This document shows, piece by piece, positions 1 through 9,072 of a stretch of 64,000 nt of DNA (the first letter of the stretch is position 1; the number at the start of each line of letters is the position of its first letter). A model generated the notes under the pieces. That model was not told where the DNA came from, ran no database searches, and saw only the letters and a list, made by a program, of their open reading frames with translations. This DNA is from GCA-003244245 sp052390115 (GTDB taxonomy: Bacteria > Actinomycetota > Actinomycetes > Mycobacteriales > Pseudonocardiaceae). The DNA is taken from contig JBQTHE010000052.1 of NCBI GenBank assembly GCA_052390115.1, positions 8,983 to 72,982 on the forward strand. Reading direction: 5' to 3'. The position numbers were made by a program, and so were the translations under genes.

Positions 1-958
1 TCCGCTCGGTCCGCGGCGCCGACGACATCGAAACGTTCGTCCCACAGCTCGGGGTCAATGTCGCGTTCCTGTTCGTGCTGGCCAGCGTGGTGGTCTTCCT
101 GTTCTATATCCACCACATCGCCCAGTCCATTCGAGTGGCGACGATCATCGCCTCGATCGGTGCGGACACCCGGGCCCTCATCGAGCGAGCCATCCTCTCG
201 AGCTCGACGAACGGGACACCCCCCAGCACCTGCCCGTCGACGGGCAGGTCGGCGCGCCGCGCATCGTCGTCGCCGGACGGCCGGGCATCGTTGTGGCCGT
301 CGACGACGGGATGCTGGCCCGGCTGGCCGAGGGCAGCGACAGCGTGGTGGAGCTCCTGCGAGCGGTAGGGGAGTTCGTGCCGGCGGGCGCCGCCCTGCTC
401 CGTGTCTACGGCCAGCACGCTCCTCCGGATGAGCGGTGGTGCGCGGGAATCATCTTGGGCGAGGAACGCTCTTTGGACCAGGACGTCGGCTTCGGCCTGC
501 GCCAGCTGGTGGACATTGCCGACCGGGCGCTGTCCCCAGGCGTCAACGACCCCACGACGGCGATCCAGGTCATCGACCAGCTGCACGACCTGCTGCGCCG
601 GCTGGCAGCCCGACCACTGCCGCCGCTGCGCCGGACGACCAGCGAGGGGCGGTTGGTCGTCTTCGTTCCCACCCCCGACTTCGAGAACTACCTCGTCCTT
701 GCCGTCGATGAGATCGCTCGCTGGGGTTCCAACGCCGCCAGGGTGCAGAACCGGCTGCGTGGCATGCTCCGCGATCTGCACGGCGCCGCACTGCCCGCGC
801 ACCGTGCCGCGATCACACGCCAGCTCCTGCGCTGGGACGAACAGCCAGGGCAGGCCAGCGAGCCCGATCTCACCCCCTCGGACGTCGGCCTGCGCCCGAG
901 CCCGGCCTGGGACTCCGGGCGCGGCTCGCCGAACCCTCGCGATCACTGTCCCATGTAG
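1..958 (+). pseudogene. DUF2254 membrane protein, 3' part, frameshifted
   Basis: The 5' end lies outside the window. The first frame encodes a hydrophobic segment (VAFLFVLASVVVFLFYIHHI) followed by IRVATIIASIGADTRALIERA. The rest of the family match (VDDGMLARLAEG, SLDQDVGFGLRQLVDIADRALSPGVNDPTTAIQ) continues in another frame up to the stop at 958. The frames switch near 185-195, where adding one base restores HPLELDERD after IERA. This is either a real frameshift or a sequence error. The family is predicted to be membrane-bound; its function is unknown. The 3' end overlaps the convergent next gene by 16 bp. Confidence 0.75.
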
Positions 959-2520
959 CCCTGCCGCATGTCCTGCACGATCCGGGGCTGGTCGAGCGTG
1001 GAAGGGGCCAGTTGCTGCGGGCTGCGGTCGCGAGGGAACACCGCGGCGGCCGCCAGCACGGCGTCATCGAGGAACCGCAGCTCGGGGGCACTGGGGGAGA
1101 TTCTCAGTTCGGGCGGCGCCTGGTGGGCCTGGGCCAGCACGAAGCCCCAGTCGCCGAAGCTCGGCACGTGCACGTGATACGGCGTGACGGCCAGCCCGGC
1201 CGAGGCCACCGTCGACACCGTCCGCCAGTACGCGGTGGGGGTGGAGTACGGACTGCCGGACTGCACCACCACGAGACCACCGGGGTTCAGTGCGGCGGCC
1301 ACCAGGCCGTAGAACTCGGTGGAGTACAGCCGGCCGAGCACAGGGTTGTCCGGGTCGGGCAGGTCCACGATGACCGCGTCGAAACCCTGCGCCGGACGTT
1401 CGCGCAGCCAGCGGAACGCGTCTTCGACCACCAGGCGCACCCGAGGGTCGCGCAGCGAGCCGTCATTGACGCCGGCCAGCCGGGTGTTGGCCAGCTCGAT
1501 GACCACGGGGTCCAGCTCCACCTGGACCAGCTCGCGCACCGACGGGTGGCGCAAGACGTCGCGGGCGGCCAGGCCGTCACCCCCACCGAGGATGAGAACC
1601 CGCCGAGGATCGCGCGCGAGCGCCGGGTGGACCAGCGTCTCGGTGTAGCGGTGCTCGTCCAGGCTGGAGAATTGCAGGTCCCCGTCCAGGTACAGGCGGA
1701 TGTCGCCGTCTCGTTCGGTCACCACGATCTGCTGGTAGTCCGACTGCTCGGCGGCCACCACCGGATCCGCGTAGAGCCGCTGCCGCGCCGTCACCTCGAT
1801 ATCGGCGGAGCGCACGATCAGCACCCCGAGCACGGCGGCGGCGGCCAGCAAGGCCGCGGTCGCCCCGTACCGGGCTGCCCGGCTCAGCTGCCAGCGCAGC
1901 AGGAAGGCAGCGACGATCGCCGCGGCGACCAGGTTCACCATGCCGGTCAGGGCGGCGCCCCGCACCAGCCCGGCCAGCGGCAACAGCACGAACGGCCAGG
2001 CGAGCCCACCCGCCAGGGCACCGGCGTAGTCGGCGGCGTTGAGGTTGGCCAGCACCTTGCCCGAGCTCTGCGCGTCCACCCCGTCGCGGCCGGACTGCAG
2101 CAACGTCATCAGCAGCGGCACCTCGGCCCCGACCAGGATCCCGAGCACCGCGGTCGCCGCCACCAGCACCGAGGCGCTGGTGCCGTAGAAGGAGAACGTC
2201 ACATACAGCGTCACCGCGCTGAGCCCACCGGTGATGCCGAGCAGGATCTCGACCGCGACGAACGCGGTGGCAGCGTGCGAGAGGAAGGGCTTGGCGAGCA
2301 GCGCGCCGGCCCCCAGCGCCGCGACGTAGCCGGCCACAATGAGCGAGGTCTGGGTGATGCCGCCACCGGTGAGGCTGACCGACAGCGTCAGCAGGACGAG
2401 CTCGTAGATCAGCCCGCACGCCGCGCACGCCGCGACGGCGGCCAGCAGCAGCGCCCGCGAGCGGCGGCCGCGCACGGCCTCCGCCACCCGGGGGGTGGAC
2501 TTAACCGTCGGCTCGCTCAT
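943..2520 (-). CDS. Membrane-anchored spermidine synthase-like protein
   Basis: About 525 aa. The N-terminal 230 residues contain several membrane segments (LLLAAVAACAACGLIYELVL and following). The C-terminal half is a Rossmann-type aminopropyltransferase/methyltransferase fold with the nucleotide loop VLILGGGDGLAARDVL, the acidic strand VQVELDPVVI and the motif VIVDLPDPDNPVLGRLYS. Soluble spermidine synthases use decarboxylated SAM and putrescine. The membrane-fused actinobacterial forms have no proven substrate, so polyamine synthesis is only an inference. The start at MSEPTVK was preferred over an ATG 15 bp further upstream. It is the last gene of a five-gene operon. Confidence 0.85.
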   Translation of the reverse strand: MSEPTVKSTPRVAEAVRGRRSRALLLAAVAACAACGLIYELVLLTLSVSLTGGGITQTSLIVAGYVAALGAGALLAKPFLSHAATAFVAVEILLGITGGLSAVTLYVTFSFYGTSASVLVAATAVLGILVGAEVPLLMTLLQSGRDGVDAQSSGKVLANLNAADYAGALAGGLAWPFVLLPLAGLVRGAALTGMVNLVAAAIVAAFLLRWQLSRAARYGATAALLAAAAVLGVLIVRSADIEVTARQRLYADPVVAAEQSDYQQIVVTERDGDIRLYLDGDLQFSSLDEHRYTETLVHPALARDPRRVLILGGGDGLAARDVLRHPSVRELVQVELDPVVIELANTRLAGVNDGSLRDPRVRLVVEDAFRWLRERPAQGFDAVIVDLPDPDNPVLGRLYSTEFYGLVAAALNPGGLVVVQSGSPYSTPTAYWRTVSTVASAGLAVTPYHVHVPSFGDWGFVLAQAHQAPPELRISPSAPELRFLDDAVLAAAAVFPRDRSPQQLAPSTLDQPRIVQDMRQGYMGQ

Positions 2521-2538
2521 CGGATCAGGACCCATGCG

Positions 2539-3003
2539 TCAGGACAGCGCGGCGGCGTTCACCGCACCGATCGCCAGCAGGCTGATCCCGACCGCCCAGG
2601 CCGCCCCGCTCATTCGGGGTTCGTTCACCAGGTTGCGCAGGTGACCAGGCACGAACACGTCGAGCAACCGCAGCGCGACGGCTTGCAGCACCACTCCCAG
2701 CAGCCCGTACACGGCCGAGTCGACCAGGCCCTGCCCGAGGCTGTCGGCGCTCGTGGTGATCGCGGTCACGACGATGATCGCCAAGGCCAGGTGGTTCGCG
2801 CCGAGCAGGATCGCGGCGTTCGGGTTGCGGTCGGTATACACCTGCGTGCGCAGGTTCCCGGGGGTGATGAGGTCGAGGGCGAGAAAACCCAGGCCCAGTA
2901 CGCCGAAGCCGATGACGAAGTAGAGCAGGGTCGCGACCACTCCCTGGCTGAGCAGATCGCCCGAGACCGACCCGAACTCCAGGGCGTGGGGCGTGGTAGT
3001 CAC
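2539..3003 (-). CDS. DUF350 family membrane protein
   Basis: 154 aa with four likely membrane segments (VVATLLYFVIGFGVLGLGFL; HLALAIIVVTAITTS; AVYGLLGVVLQAVAL; AAWAVGISLLAIGAVNAAAL), the usual DUF350 layout of two repeated pairs. The function is unknown. The family recurs in actinobacteria between DUF4247 and spermidine-synthase-like genes, as here. It sits 18 bp upstream of the synthase-like gene, so the two are probably cotranscribed. Confidence 0.85.
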   Translation of the reverse strand: MTTTPHALEFGSVSGDLLSQGVVATLLYFVIGFGVLGLGFLALDLITPGNLRTQVYTDRNPNAAILLGANHLALAIIVVTAITTSADSLGQGLVDSAVYGLLGVVLQAVALRLLDVFVPGHLRNLVNEPRMSGAAWAVGISLLAIGAVNAAALS

Positions 3004-3036
3004 GTGCTTGTCCTCCTGGTCGTCGGCTGGCGGGGA

Positions 3037-3441
3037 TCATTTCACGCCTCCGGGGCCGCTGCTGCCGGATCCGGCGGCGGGTGAGCCGGGACGGAAGCCC
3101 GGGCCGAGGAACGCGAAGAAGCCGCCGCGGTAGCGGCTGTCGAGATCCTCGACGCGGACGGTGCTGCCACCGGGCGCAGCGCTGACACTGACGATGTCGT
3201 CGTCGTAACGCAGGTACTCCGAGCCGCCGTCGGCCTGGCGTGCCGCCGGGTTCACCGCGCCGACGATCCTTGCTGTCGTTGGCCCCACGGGATCGTTGGA
3301 GCGGTAGGTGGCGGTGTCACCGCTGCGGTTCTGCAGCACGTAGGTGTTCTGGACGAAGTTCCGGACGTCGTTCCCGGCACTACAGCCGGTGAGCACCAGG
3401 GCGGTCGCCAGCAGCGACGTGGCCACAGACCGCGCTCTCAC
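3037..3441 (-). CDS. DUF4247 family lipoprotein
   Basis: 134 aa. The GTG start is chosen because it overlaps the stop of the DUF2617 gene by 4 bp, which suggests coupled translation. A signal peptide (SVATSLLATALVLTGCS) ends in a lipobox with Cys about 20, so the protein should be lipid-anchored outside the membrane. The mature part contains VRNFVQNTYVLQNRSGDTATYRSNDPV and a glycine/serine/proline-rich tail. The family function is unknown; its place in the operon suggests an envelope role with the DUF350 and DUF4178 membrane proteins. Confidence 0.8.
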   Translation of the reverse strand: MRARSVATSLLATALVLTGCSAGNDVRNFVQNTYVLQNRSGDTATYRSNDPVGPTTARIVGAVNPAARQADGGSEYLRYDDDIVSVSAAPGGSTVRVEDLDSRYRGGFFAFLGPGFRPGSPAAGSGSSGPGGVK

Positions 3442-3950
3442 CGGGGCGTCCACCTGCTTCGCGTCATCACGACAGAGCTTGTCACCCCGCCGGGGTAAAG
3501 ATGCCAGCTCTCCCAGGTCCAGCCACCGGCGGGCAGCGCGCCAGCCGTCATCGCGGTCATCGCGCTGCCGTTGCCGGGGAAGGTCCCGCACAGCCACCAG
3601 TCGCTGCGCTCGGCAAGACCGCGCAACCTCGCTGCGGTCTCCGCCAGCTCGGCGCCTGGTACCTCCCTGGTGACGGTGGCCAGTTGGTAGCTCCCCAGTT
3701 GCGCGCGTTGCGGCAACTCCTGGCCGCCGGCACCGACGGCGTCGCACGACACCTGCTCGGTGAGGTGGTGGCCGGGCAACGTCGCGGTGACGACGTGCGA
3801 CGCCCCCAGCACCCCGAGGGTGAGCAGACCGCCGCGACCGTCGCGAAGGCTGATCTCGGCCAGCGCAGCGGGGGCCGGCGCGTACAGGAGCAGGCCGAGT
3901 CCGTCGGGGGCCACGTCGCGCGGCTGCACGTCAAGCAGGTGCACGCTCAT
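3438..3950 (-). CDS. DUF2617 family protein
   Basis: 170 aa, soluble, beginning MSVHLLDVQPRDVAPDGLGL and containing LGVLGASHVV and WWLCGTFPGNGSAMTAM, typical of DUF2617. Both ends overlap neighbours by 4 bp (DUF4178 upstream, DUF4247 downstream), so this is a tightly coupled operon. The function is unknown. It travels with the same four partners in many actinobacteria. Confidence 0.82.
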   Translation of the reverse strand: MSVHLLDVQPRDVAPDGLGLLLYAPAPAALAEISLRDGRGGLLTLGVLGASHVVTATLPGHHLTEQVSCDAVGAGGQELPQRAQLGSYQLATVTREVPGAELAETAARLRGLAERSDWWLCGTFPGNGSAMTAMTAGALPAGGWTWESWHLYPGGVTSSVVMTRSRWTPR

Positions 3951-4552
3951 GCTTCGGGCGCCGCGTGGTAGACGGTCAGCTCGCCCCGTGAGATCGACCG
4001 GCCGGTGGAGACCTCCCAGGACTGCGTCGGCGCCCAGCGCTCGAACGAGATCATGCCGGTGCCGTCGGATGTCGCGTAGTCGGCGTAGTCGGCCGACCCG
4101 CTCGGCGGTGTGCCGGTGGTGCCTTCTGCGGTGTAGGACGCCCTGCCGCGCTCGATCTGCCGGTGCACCCTGTCGTCGAGGATCACCTCACCGTCCGGGG
4201 TCAGGCCGGTGCCCTCGCGCCGCATCCACAGCGTCATCTCCAGCTCGCCCTCGTCGTCCTCGACGGTGAGCCAACGGCGCCCGGTGGAGCCGTCCAGCAG
4301 GTGCTCTTGCCAGGTGGTGCCGCCCTCCTCGAGGAAGATGGTGCCGCGCACCACGTGGTCGATCCCGGCGTAGACGATGACGTCGCCCACGCCGATCTTG
4401 TGCGGGTCGTAGACGTCCGGCTGGTTCGCGAGCGGGTCCACCCGGCCGGACGCGGAGGGTTTTGAGGACTTCGCCGACGATCGGGACCGCAGCACGAAGA
4501 CGATCACGCCGACGATCACGGCGAGCAGAATGATGACGAGCAGTACTTCCAT
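3947..4552 (-). CDS. DUF4178 protein with N-terminal membrane anchor
   Basis: 201 aa. An N-terminal helix (LLVIILLAVIVGVIVFVL) anchors a cytoplasmic domain with the DUF4178 pattern KIGVGDVIVYAGIDHVVRGTIFLEEGGTTWQEHLL and ERWAPTQSWEVSTGRSI. The ATG at 4552 is followed at once by the membrane helix; the long open frame upstream is antisense to the exchanger gene and is not part of the protein. This is the first gene of the operon, and the divergent exchanger gene starts 127 bp away. Confidence 0.85.
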   Translation of the reverse strand: MEVLLVIILLAVIVGVIVFVLRSRSSAKSSKPSASGRVDPLANQPDVYDPHKIGVGDVIVYAGIDHVVRGTIFLEEGGTTWQEHLLDGSTGRRWLTVEDDEGELEMTLWMRREGTGLTPDGEVILDDRVHRQIERGRASYTAEGTTGTPPSGSADYADYATSDGTGMISFERWAPTQSWEVSTGRSISRGELTVYHAAPEA

Positions 4553-4678
4553 CGGGCGTCTCCTGGAGACGTGTGAACGGACAAACCGACGGTATCGTGC
4601 TCCACGGCACCGTTGCAGATTCGAGCTCCCAGCAACGACGGTCTCGCCGGGCCGGGACCGCCACGGAGGAGGGGGACG

Positions 4679-6010
4679 TTGGCCGACGAGCAGCGGAGGT
4701 TTCCGGCCCAGTTCCCGCTCGCGGTGGCGGTCGCGCTGCCCGGCGCATACCTGGGTGCCGCTGCCTACCTGGGCTGGCCGCACCCGGAGCTGGCCGCGCC
4801 GCTGGCCGCGCTGGTGTTCGGCATCGCGATCATCGGCGCGGCGTTCGTGCTGTCCTGGGCCGCTGAGGCCGCGCAGGTGGACATCAGTGCCGGGTTGGCG
4901 ATCGCGCTGCTGGCGTTGCTGGCGGTGCTGCCGGAGTACGCGGTGGACTTCGTGTTCACCTATCAGGCCGGCCAGGTCTACGAGGCCACCGGGGCGTGCG
5001 TGGCTGGGCCGGATGGTGCCAACCCGTGCTCGTTGGCGCTGGCGAACATGACCGGCGCGAACCGGATACTGGTGGGGGTCGGCTGGCCGCTGGTGGTGCT
5101 GGTGGCCACTATCGCGGCGCTGCGGTGGCGGCGCACCGGCGGCCAGGACAGCCCGTCCGCGCATCCGGGCCGGGTCGATCTGGCGCCGACGATGTCGGCC
5201 GAGGTGGTGTTCCTCGGCATCGCCACCCTGTACTCGCTGACCCTGCCGCTGCGCACCACGCTGACCATGGTGGACGCCGCAGTGCTCGTCGCGATCTTCG
5301 CCTGCTACGGCTGGCGGTTGTCCAAGGCGCCTGCCGAGGCTCCGGACCTGGCCGGAGTGTCGCAGTGGGTGGGCCGCAAGCCGCGCAAGCGGCGACGCGG
5401 ACTCGTGATCTCCATGTTCGTTCTGGCCGGGCTGTTCATCCTGTGCACCGCCGAGCATTTCGCCGAAGGGCTGGTCGCCACCGGCGGGCAGCTCGGCATC
5501 GATGAGTTCCTGCTGGTGCAGTGGGTGGCGCCGCTGGCCAGCGAGTCCCCCGAGCTGATCGTGGCCTGCCTGTACGCGGTGCGGCTCAAGGCCTCGCACT
5601 CGCTGGGCACGCTGCTGTCCAGCAAGGTCAACCAGTGGACGCTGCTGGTCGGGACGATCCCGATCGTGTTCGCGCTGTCGGCGAGCACCACCGATGGGCT
5701 GCCGATCGACACCAATCAGCGCTTCGAGCTGCTGATCACCGCGGCGCAGTCGCTGTTCGCGGTGAGCATCCTGGTCAACCTCGGCCTGACCTTCTCCGGT
5801 GCGGTCACGCTGTTCGTGCTGTTCTCGGCGCAGTTCCTGGCCAGCATCACCATGTCCGCCGAGACCAACCGCCTCGTGATCATTGTGATATCGATCCTGT
5901 ACGGGTTGCTGGCGATCGGCCAGTTCGCCCGCCGCTGGCGCGACACCCGGCGAATAGTTCGCAACGGGCTGGCGACGCCCTTCACCGAGTTGGCGGATAC
6001 CAAGCGCTGA
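4679..6010 (+). CDS. Sodium/calcium exchanger-like membrane protein (CaCA type)
   Basis: About 443 aa with 10-11 membrane segments in two halves. The first half carries the alpha-repeat-like LLALLAVLPEYAVDFVFTY and the second LVQWVAPLASESPELIVACLYAVRLKASHSLGTLLSSKVNQWTLLVGTIPI. Both contain the acidic P-E motif that binds cation in this superfamily. The TTG start at 4679 is preferred because GGAGGAGGG lies just upstream. It most likely exchanges a cation such as calcium for sodium or protons; the specificity cannot be read from sequence. Confidence 0.82.
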   Translation: MADEQRRFPAQFPLAVAVALPGAYLGAAAYLGWPHPELAAPLAALVFGIAIIGAAFVLSWAAEAAQVDISAGLAIALLALLAVLPEYAVDFVFTYQAGQVYEATGACVAGPDGANPCSLALANMTGANRILVGVGWPLVVLVATIAALRWRRTGGQDSPSAHPGRVDLAPTMSAEVVFLGIATLYSLTLPLRTTLTMVDAAVLVAIFACYGWRLSKAPAEAPDLAGVSQWVGRKPRKRRRGLVISMFVLAGLFILCTAEHFAEGLVATGGQLGIDEFLLVQWVAPLASESPELIVACLYAVRLKASHSLGTLLSSKVNQWTLLVGTIPIVFALSASTTDGLPIDTNQRFELLITAAQSLFAVSILVNLGLTFSGAVTLFVLFSAQFLASITMSAETNRLVIIVISILYGLLAIGQFARRWRDTRRIVRNGLATPFTELADTKR

Positions 6011-6279
6011 ATGAACAAGTGCTTGCCCCCAAAGCTGAAGATCCCGAAGAGCCAGCCGATCAGAGCGCCGACGGCGGCCCCGAACAGCGCGGTACTCGTT
6101 GCGGCCTTCAGGTACCCCCGCCGACCGGTGACCTGCTCCACGAACCTGAGGTCCGCGCCGATGATCGCGACACGATCGACCGGGAACCTGTTGTCGGAGA
6201 GGAAGTCGACGGCGCGCTCGGCTTCGGCGTAATCCGGGTAGGAACCGATGATCTGCCTTGGCATCGCTTCGGGCTGCAT
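6011..6279 (-). pseudogene. General stress protein-like gene, C-terminus lost
   Basis: The frame begins MQPEAMPRQIIGSYPDYAEAERAVDFLSDNRF with GGAGG five bases upstream, matching the N-terminal domain of actinobacterial general-stress proteins of about 150-170 aa. One glycine-rich membrane helix follows (ALFGAAVGALIGWLFGIFSFGG). After about residue 90 the frame runs into the antisense of the exchanger gene, so the second helix and tail of the family are missing. A 3' truncation is likely, although a shortened functional protein cannot be excluded. Confidence 0.6.
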
Positions 6280-6295
6280 GCGGGCCTCCAATAGT

Positions 6296-6337
6296 GTCTT
6301 CGTCTTCGTCTTCGTCTTCGTCTTCGTCGTTGTCTTT
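6296..6337. repeat. GTCTTC hexanucleotide tandem repeat
   Basis: Five perfect GTCTTC units followed by two degenerate ones (GTCGTT, GTCTTT). They lie just upstream of the ribosome-binding site of the truncated stress gene, in what would be its leader or promoter spacer. Copy-number change would alter that spacing. Confidence 0.85.
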
Positions 6338-6498
6338 GCAGCCGATGCCCCTTCTTGCGAAGCGCCAAACACGCCGAGCCAGCGACCTAACATCGGCCAC
6401 ACACCACACGTTGCACTACGAGACCATGGCCTCACCGTGCGCAACGATGGTGCCGACTGGGACGGTGAGGCGGGCCGGGATTCGTCGTGCTGGATTAA

Positions 6499-6842
6499 CT
6501 AGTGGTCGCGGCCGAGGAGGATATGGGGGTATCCCCGGTTAACGGTCTCACCCAGTTCCACGCTCAATGATCCGATGAATGCCACGAGCTGGTTGGTGGC
6601 GTCGTCAACGTCTACGGCGTCGCCTTTGAACTCGAATTCCACGAAGTCCCCGGCGCCCGTCACATGGTCGAACACGATTTCGACGGTGGGTAGGCGCCAT
6701 TCTTCGCGGGTTTTGTCCACGGTGACTAGCGGCGTGAAGCCGAGGGCTTCGAACATGCGGCGGATGACTTCGGGGTCGTCAATCCGCGTTTCGTATTCGT
6801 CGGCGTGGGTTTTGGTGATGGCGTCGACCGGGTGCCAGACTT
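6499..6842 (-). pseudogene. CYTH-domain protein, 5' end cut by IS30
   Basis: The readable part is about 114 aa: EVWHPVDAITKTHADEYETRIDDP, then MFEALGFTPLVTVDKTREEWRL, TVEIVFDHVTGAGDFVEFEF and a C-terminal helix. This matches the later strands of CYTH/CyaB-like triphosphate-binding tunnel proteins. The N-terminal ExExK signature should come first but is absent, because the frame runs directly into the IS30 inverted repeat. No continuation was found on the far side of the IS, so DNA was probably lost as well. The gene is inactive as it stands. Confidence 0.65.
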
Positions 6843-7945
6843 CTTGGTGTCAAGTAGTGGACGCACCACCAGCTTCAAGCAGCCTCGATAAGGAAAGTGT
6901 TGAGGACTTCGGTCGGTTTCTTCCAGTTGAGTGTCTGTCGTGGACGGTTGTTGAGTTCGTCGGCGACGGCGTCGAGTTCGGCCTGCGTGTAGCCTGACAG
7001 GTCGGTTCCTTTGGGGAAGTACTGGCGTAGGAGCCCGTTGGTGTTCTCGTTGCTACCCCGTTGCCAGGGTGAGTGCGGATCGCAGAAATAGACGTCGATT
7101 CCGGTCTTGACGGTGAAGTTCGCGTGGTCGGCCATCTCTTTACCCTGGTCCCAGGTTACACTGTTGCGGAGGAATTCGGGAAGGTGCTCCATTTTCTGAG
7201 CCACGAGGACCGAGACGCGCTGGGCGGTCCGGTCGTAGGGAATCTTCACGAGCATGGTAAATCGGCTGGTACGCTCGACCAGGGTAGCGATCTGAGACTT
7301 GCCGCCCTTGCCGATGATCAGATCGCCCTCCCAGAAACCGGGAACCGCGCGATCCTCGGCCTCGACCGGACGTTCGCTGATGTTGATCATGTCTCGGATC
7401 TTTCCCCTGGCCACGGTCGTCCGTGACCTGTTGACCCGGCGCGTGCGGCCCTGCCGCAGGGAGATCTTGAGCTGGGTCCGCAACTCACCTCGCGCCTGCA
7501 GGTACAGGGACTCGTAAATCGTCTCGTGGGACACACGCATAGTGTCGTCGTCGGGAAAGTCCTCGCGCAACCGCTTGCTGATCTGCTTGGGCGACCACTT
7601 CTGCTCCAGGCCAGAGTTCACCGCGTCATGCAACGCTGTGTTCTTCTCCAGCAATCGCGGTTTTGGGCGCGCACGGTTCTCGTCAGCTCGCCGCTGGGCG
7701 GGTATCACTCGGTACGCCGATCGGCCACCATTCCGCTCGACCTCACGTGATACCACAGTATGGTCCCGCTTCAGCAGTCGCCCGAGCGACCGGAAAGAAC
7801 GGCCGGCGGCAAGTTCCCGAGAGATAACTTCCCGCTCCTCGGCAACGATTTCCGTACCCTGCACTGACGATGACTCCTTCTGTTTGCTGACTGGGCGAGC
7901 AATAGGGTATCATTCCCGGTGGTGCGTTCACCCTATGACACCAAG
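6843..7945 (-). mobile_element. IS30-family insertion sequence
   Basis: About 1.1 kb bounded by imperfect inverted repeats. The left end reads CTTGGTGTCAAGTAGTGG and the right end, on the other strand, CTTGGTGTCATAGGGTGA; both continue into ACGCACCACC. A single transposase gene lies inside. The exact outer base and the target duplication are uncertain by 1-3 bp. Confidence 0.88.
6875..7864 (-). CDS. IS30-family transposase
   Basis: 329 aa and apparently intact. The N-terminal helix-turn-helix region (SRELAAGRSFRSLGRLLKRD) is followed by VSHETIYESLY, typical of the family. The DDE catalytic residues sit in FWEGDLIIG, VTWDQGKEM and NENTNGLLRQYFP. The element has both ends and full-length transposase, so it may still be mobile. 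It cuts the neighbouring CYTH gene. Confidence 0.93.
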   Translation of the reverse strand: MQGTEIVAEEREVISRELAAGRSFRSLGRLLKRDHTVVSREVERNGGRSAYRVIPAQRRADENRARPKPRLLEKNTALHDAVNSGLEQKWSPKQISKRLREDFPDDDTMRVSHETIYESLYLQARGELRTQLKISLRQGRTRRVNRSRTTVARGKIRDMINISERPVEAEDRAVPGFWEGDLIIGKGGKSQIATLVERTSRFTMLVKIPYDRTAQRVSVLVAQKMEHLPEFLRNSVTWDQGKEMADHANFTVKTGIDVYFCDPHSPWQRGSNENTNGLLRQYFPKGTDLSGYTQAELDAVADELNNRPRQTLNWKKPTEVLNTFLIEAA

Positions 7946-8006
7946 AGGTTAAATCGGAGTTTGAGAGCCTTCAGCGCTCCTACCGGGTCTGATGTTGGAG
8001 CTAGTC

Positions 8007-9002
8007 CTAGTCTGGTCGGTTGGATGCAAGATCAACGAGAACCGTGAGGCCGTACGGCCTAAGCACGTTGGCAAGCCCGTCGGCAAGGTCCTCAGGCGGC
8101 TCTTTGCCAACTGTCCGCTCAAGGGCCGCCACGTACAGCCTTGCAAGTTGGTGAATCATGTGAAAACGCTGCTGCCCTGTTGGTTGCAGGCCAGGTGCTG
8201 GCGGCAAGTAATCGACAATCTGTGGCGCCGTTGCCTCCACCAGCGACCGTGCATCCCCAACTACCGTCAGAAAACGAGCCAACGCGGGATCAACAGACAT
8301 CAAGTCCCCAGGCAGACCGAGCCGCTCCGCCTCCTTTGACACAATTTCGACAGCAGTCGCGTCAAAGACTCTCCCCGAACTCTTTTTTCGCCATCCCGGC
8401 CATGGCTCCCCTCGAGCTTCACTCAAAGCCGCAACAGCATACTGTCTTCCTAATATCCCACGGTCTACCGGGTCTTCGCCCGCCTTCGGTTTCTGTTTCC
8501 ACAGTCCCAATTCAACACGCGGTACCAGGGCTTCTGGAACATGCCCAAGCGTCCGCCTATCGGACTCGGTGACCTCACCAATCAACTCGATATGCATTCC
8601 CAACGACGACGCAGCAGGACTGAGTTTCGCTTGGAGGAACCACGGAGTCACAAAGGCCGTTCCACCAGGCGTAAAGTCCACGATGTGACTGAGCTGACCT
8701 ACAATCTCCCCAGCGATCTGATACACCTCTTCCAGCTCAACACGTCCTGCGTCCCTGGCTTCCAGCTGACCTGATATTGCATTGCCTTCCAGGTCATGAA
8801 CCTTATTCACCACGCCCAAGAAATACCGAACTGTTGGATGCTTAAGACTATCAAGGGGGACCCGTGAGCGCAACGCCCAGTAATGCAGTGGATACCCGTC
8901 TAACAAGAAGCCCTCGTAGTCGCCATATGACGCGCCAGGCGGAGGAAACGGCTCCCTCTGTACTTCATGGCCTAGTGATTCATATTCTGCTTCCGGCGGC
9001 AT
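8007..9002 (-). CDS. Hypothetical protein (331 aa), accessory region
   Basis: Not recognised. It starts MPPEAEYESLGHEVQREPFPPPGAS and has no signal peptide or membrane segment. Visible stretches include GYPLHYWALRSRVPLDSLKHP, FLGVVNKVHDLEG and FVTPWFLQAKLSP. The composition (many Glu, Leu and Val) looks like a real soluble protein. A TATAAT box lies 17 bp upstream of the ATG, overlapping the divergent promoter of the SSB-like gene, so the message probably has a very short leader. Base composition is less GC-rich than the flanking chromosome. Confidence 0.7.
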   Translation of the reverse strand: MPPEAEYESLGHEVQREPFPPPGASYGDYEGFLLDGYPLHYWALRSRVPLDSLKHPTVRYFLGVVNKVHDLEGNAISGQLEARDAGRVELEEVYQIAGEIVGQLSHIVDFTPGGTAFVTPWFLQAKLSPAASSLGMHIELIGEVTESDRRTLGHVPEALVPRVELGLWKQKPKAGEDPVDRGILGRQYAVAALSEARGEPWPGWRKKSSGRVFDATAVEIVSKEAERLGLPGDLMSVDPALARFLTVVGDARSLVEATAPQIVDYLPPAPGLQPTGQQRFHMIHQLARLYVAALERTVGKEPPEDLADGLANVLRPYGLTVLVDLASNRPD

Positions 9003-9018
9003 ATTTGGCTATGGATCG

Positions 9019-9061
9019 ATTATAACACCTATTGACAATAAGCAAACTCGATTCGTATAAT
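9019..9061. promoter_or_regulatory. Overlapping divergent sigma-70-type promoters
   Basis: On the + strand, TTGACA (9032-9037) and TATAAT (9056-9061) are 18 bp apart, a full consensus match, and the ATG follows only 11 bp later. On the - strand, TATAAT (9024-9019) serves the 331-aa gene; its -35 is weak and lies within the + promoter. Both messages would be nearly leaderless. Perfect consensus boxes are unusual for a high-GC host. Confidence 0.75.
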
Positions 9062-9072
9062 CCAGAAGATTT

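Noticed and set aside
1012..3084. 690-codon open frame on the + strand
   Set aside because: It is antisense to the spermidine-synthase-like and DUF350 genes. Its Gln/His/Arg-rich product is typical of a GC-rich shadow frame.
4553..6409. Upstream extension of the DUF4178 frame to 820 aa
   Set aside because: The extension is antisense to the cation exchanger gene. The true protein begins at the membrane anchor after the ATG at 4552.
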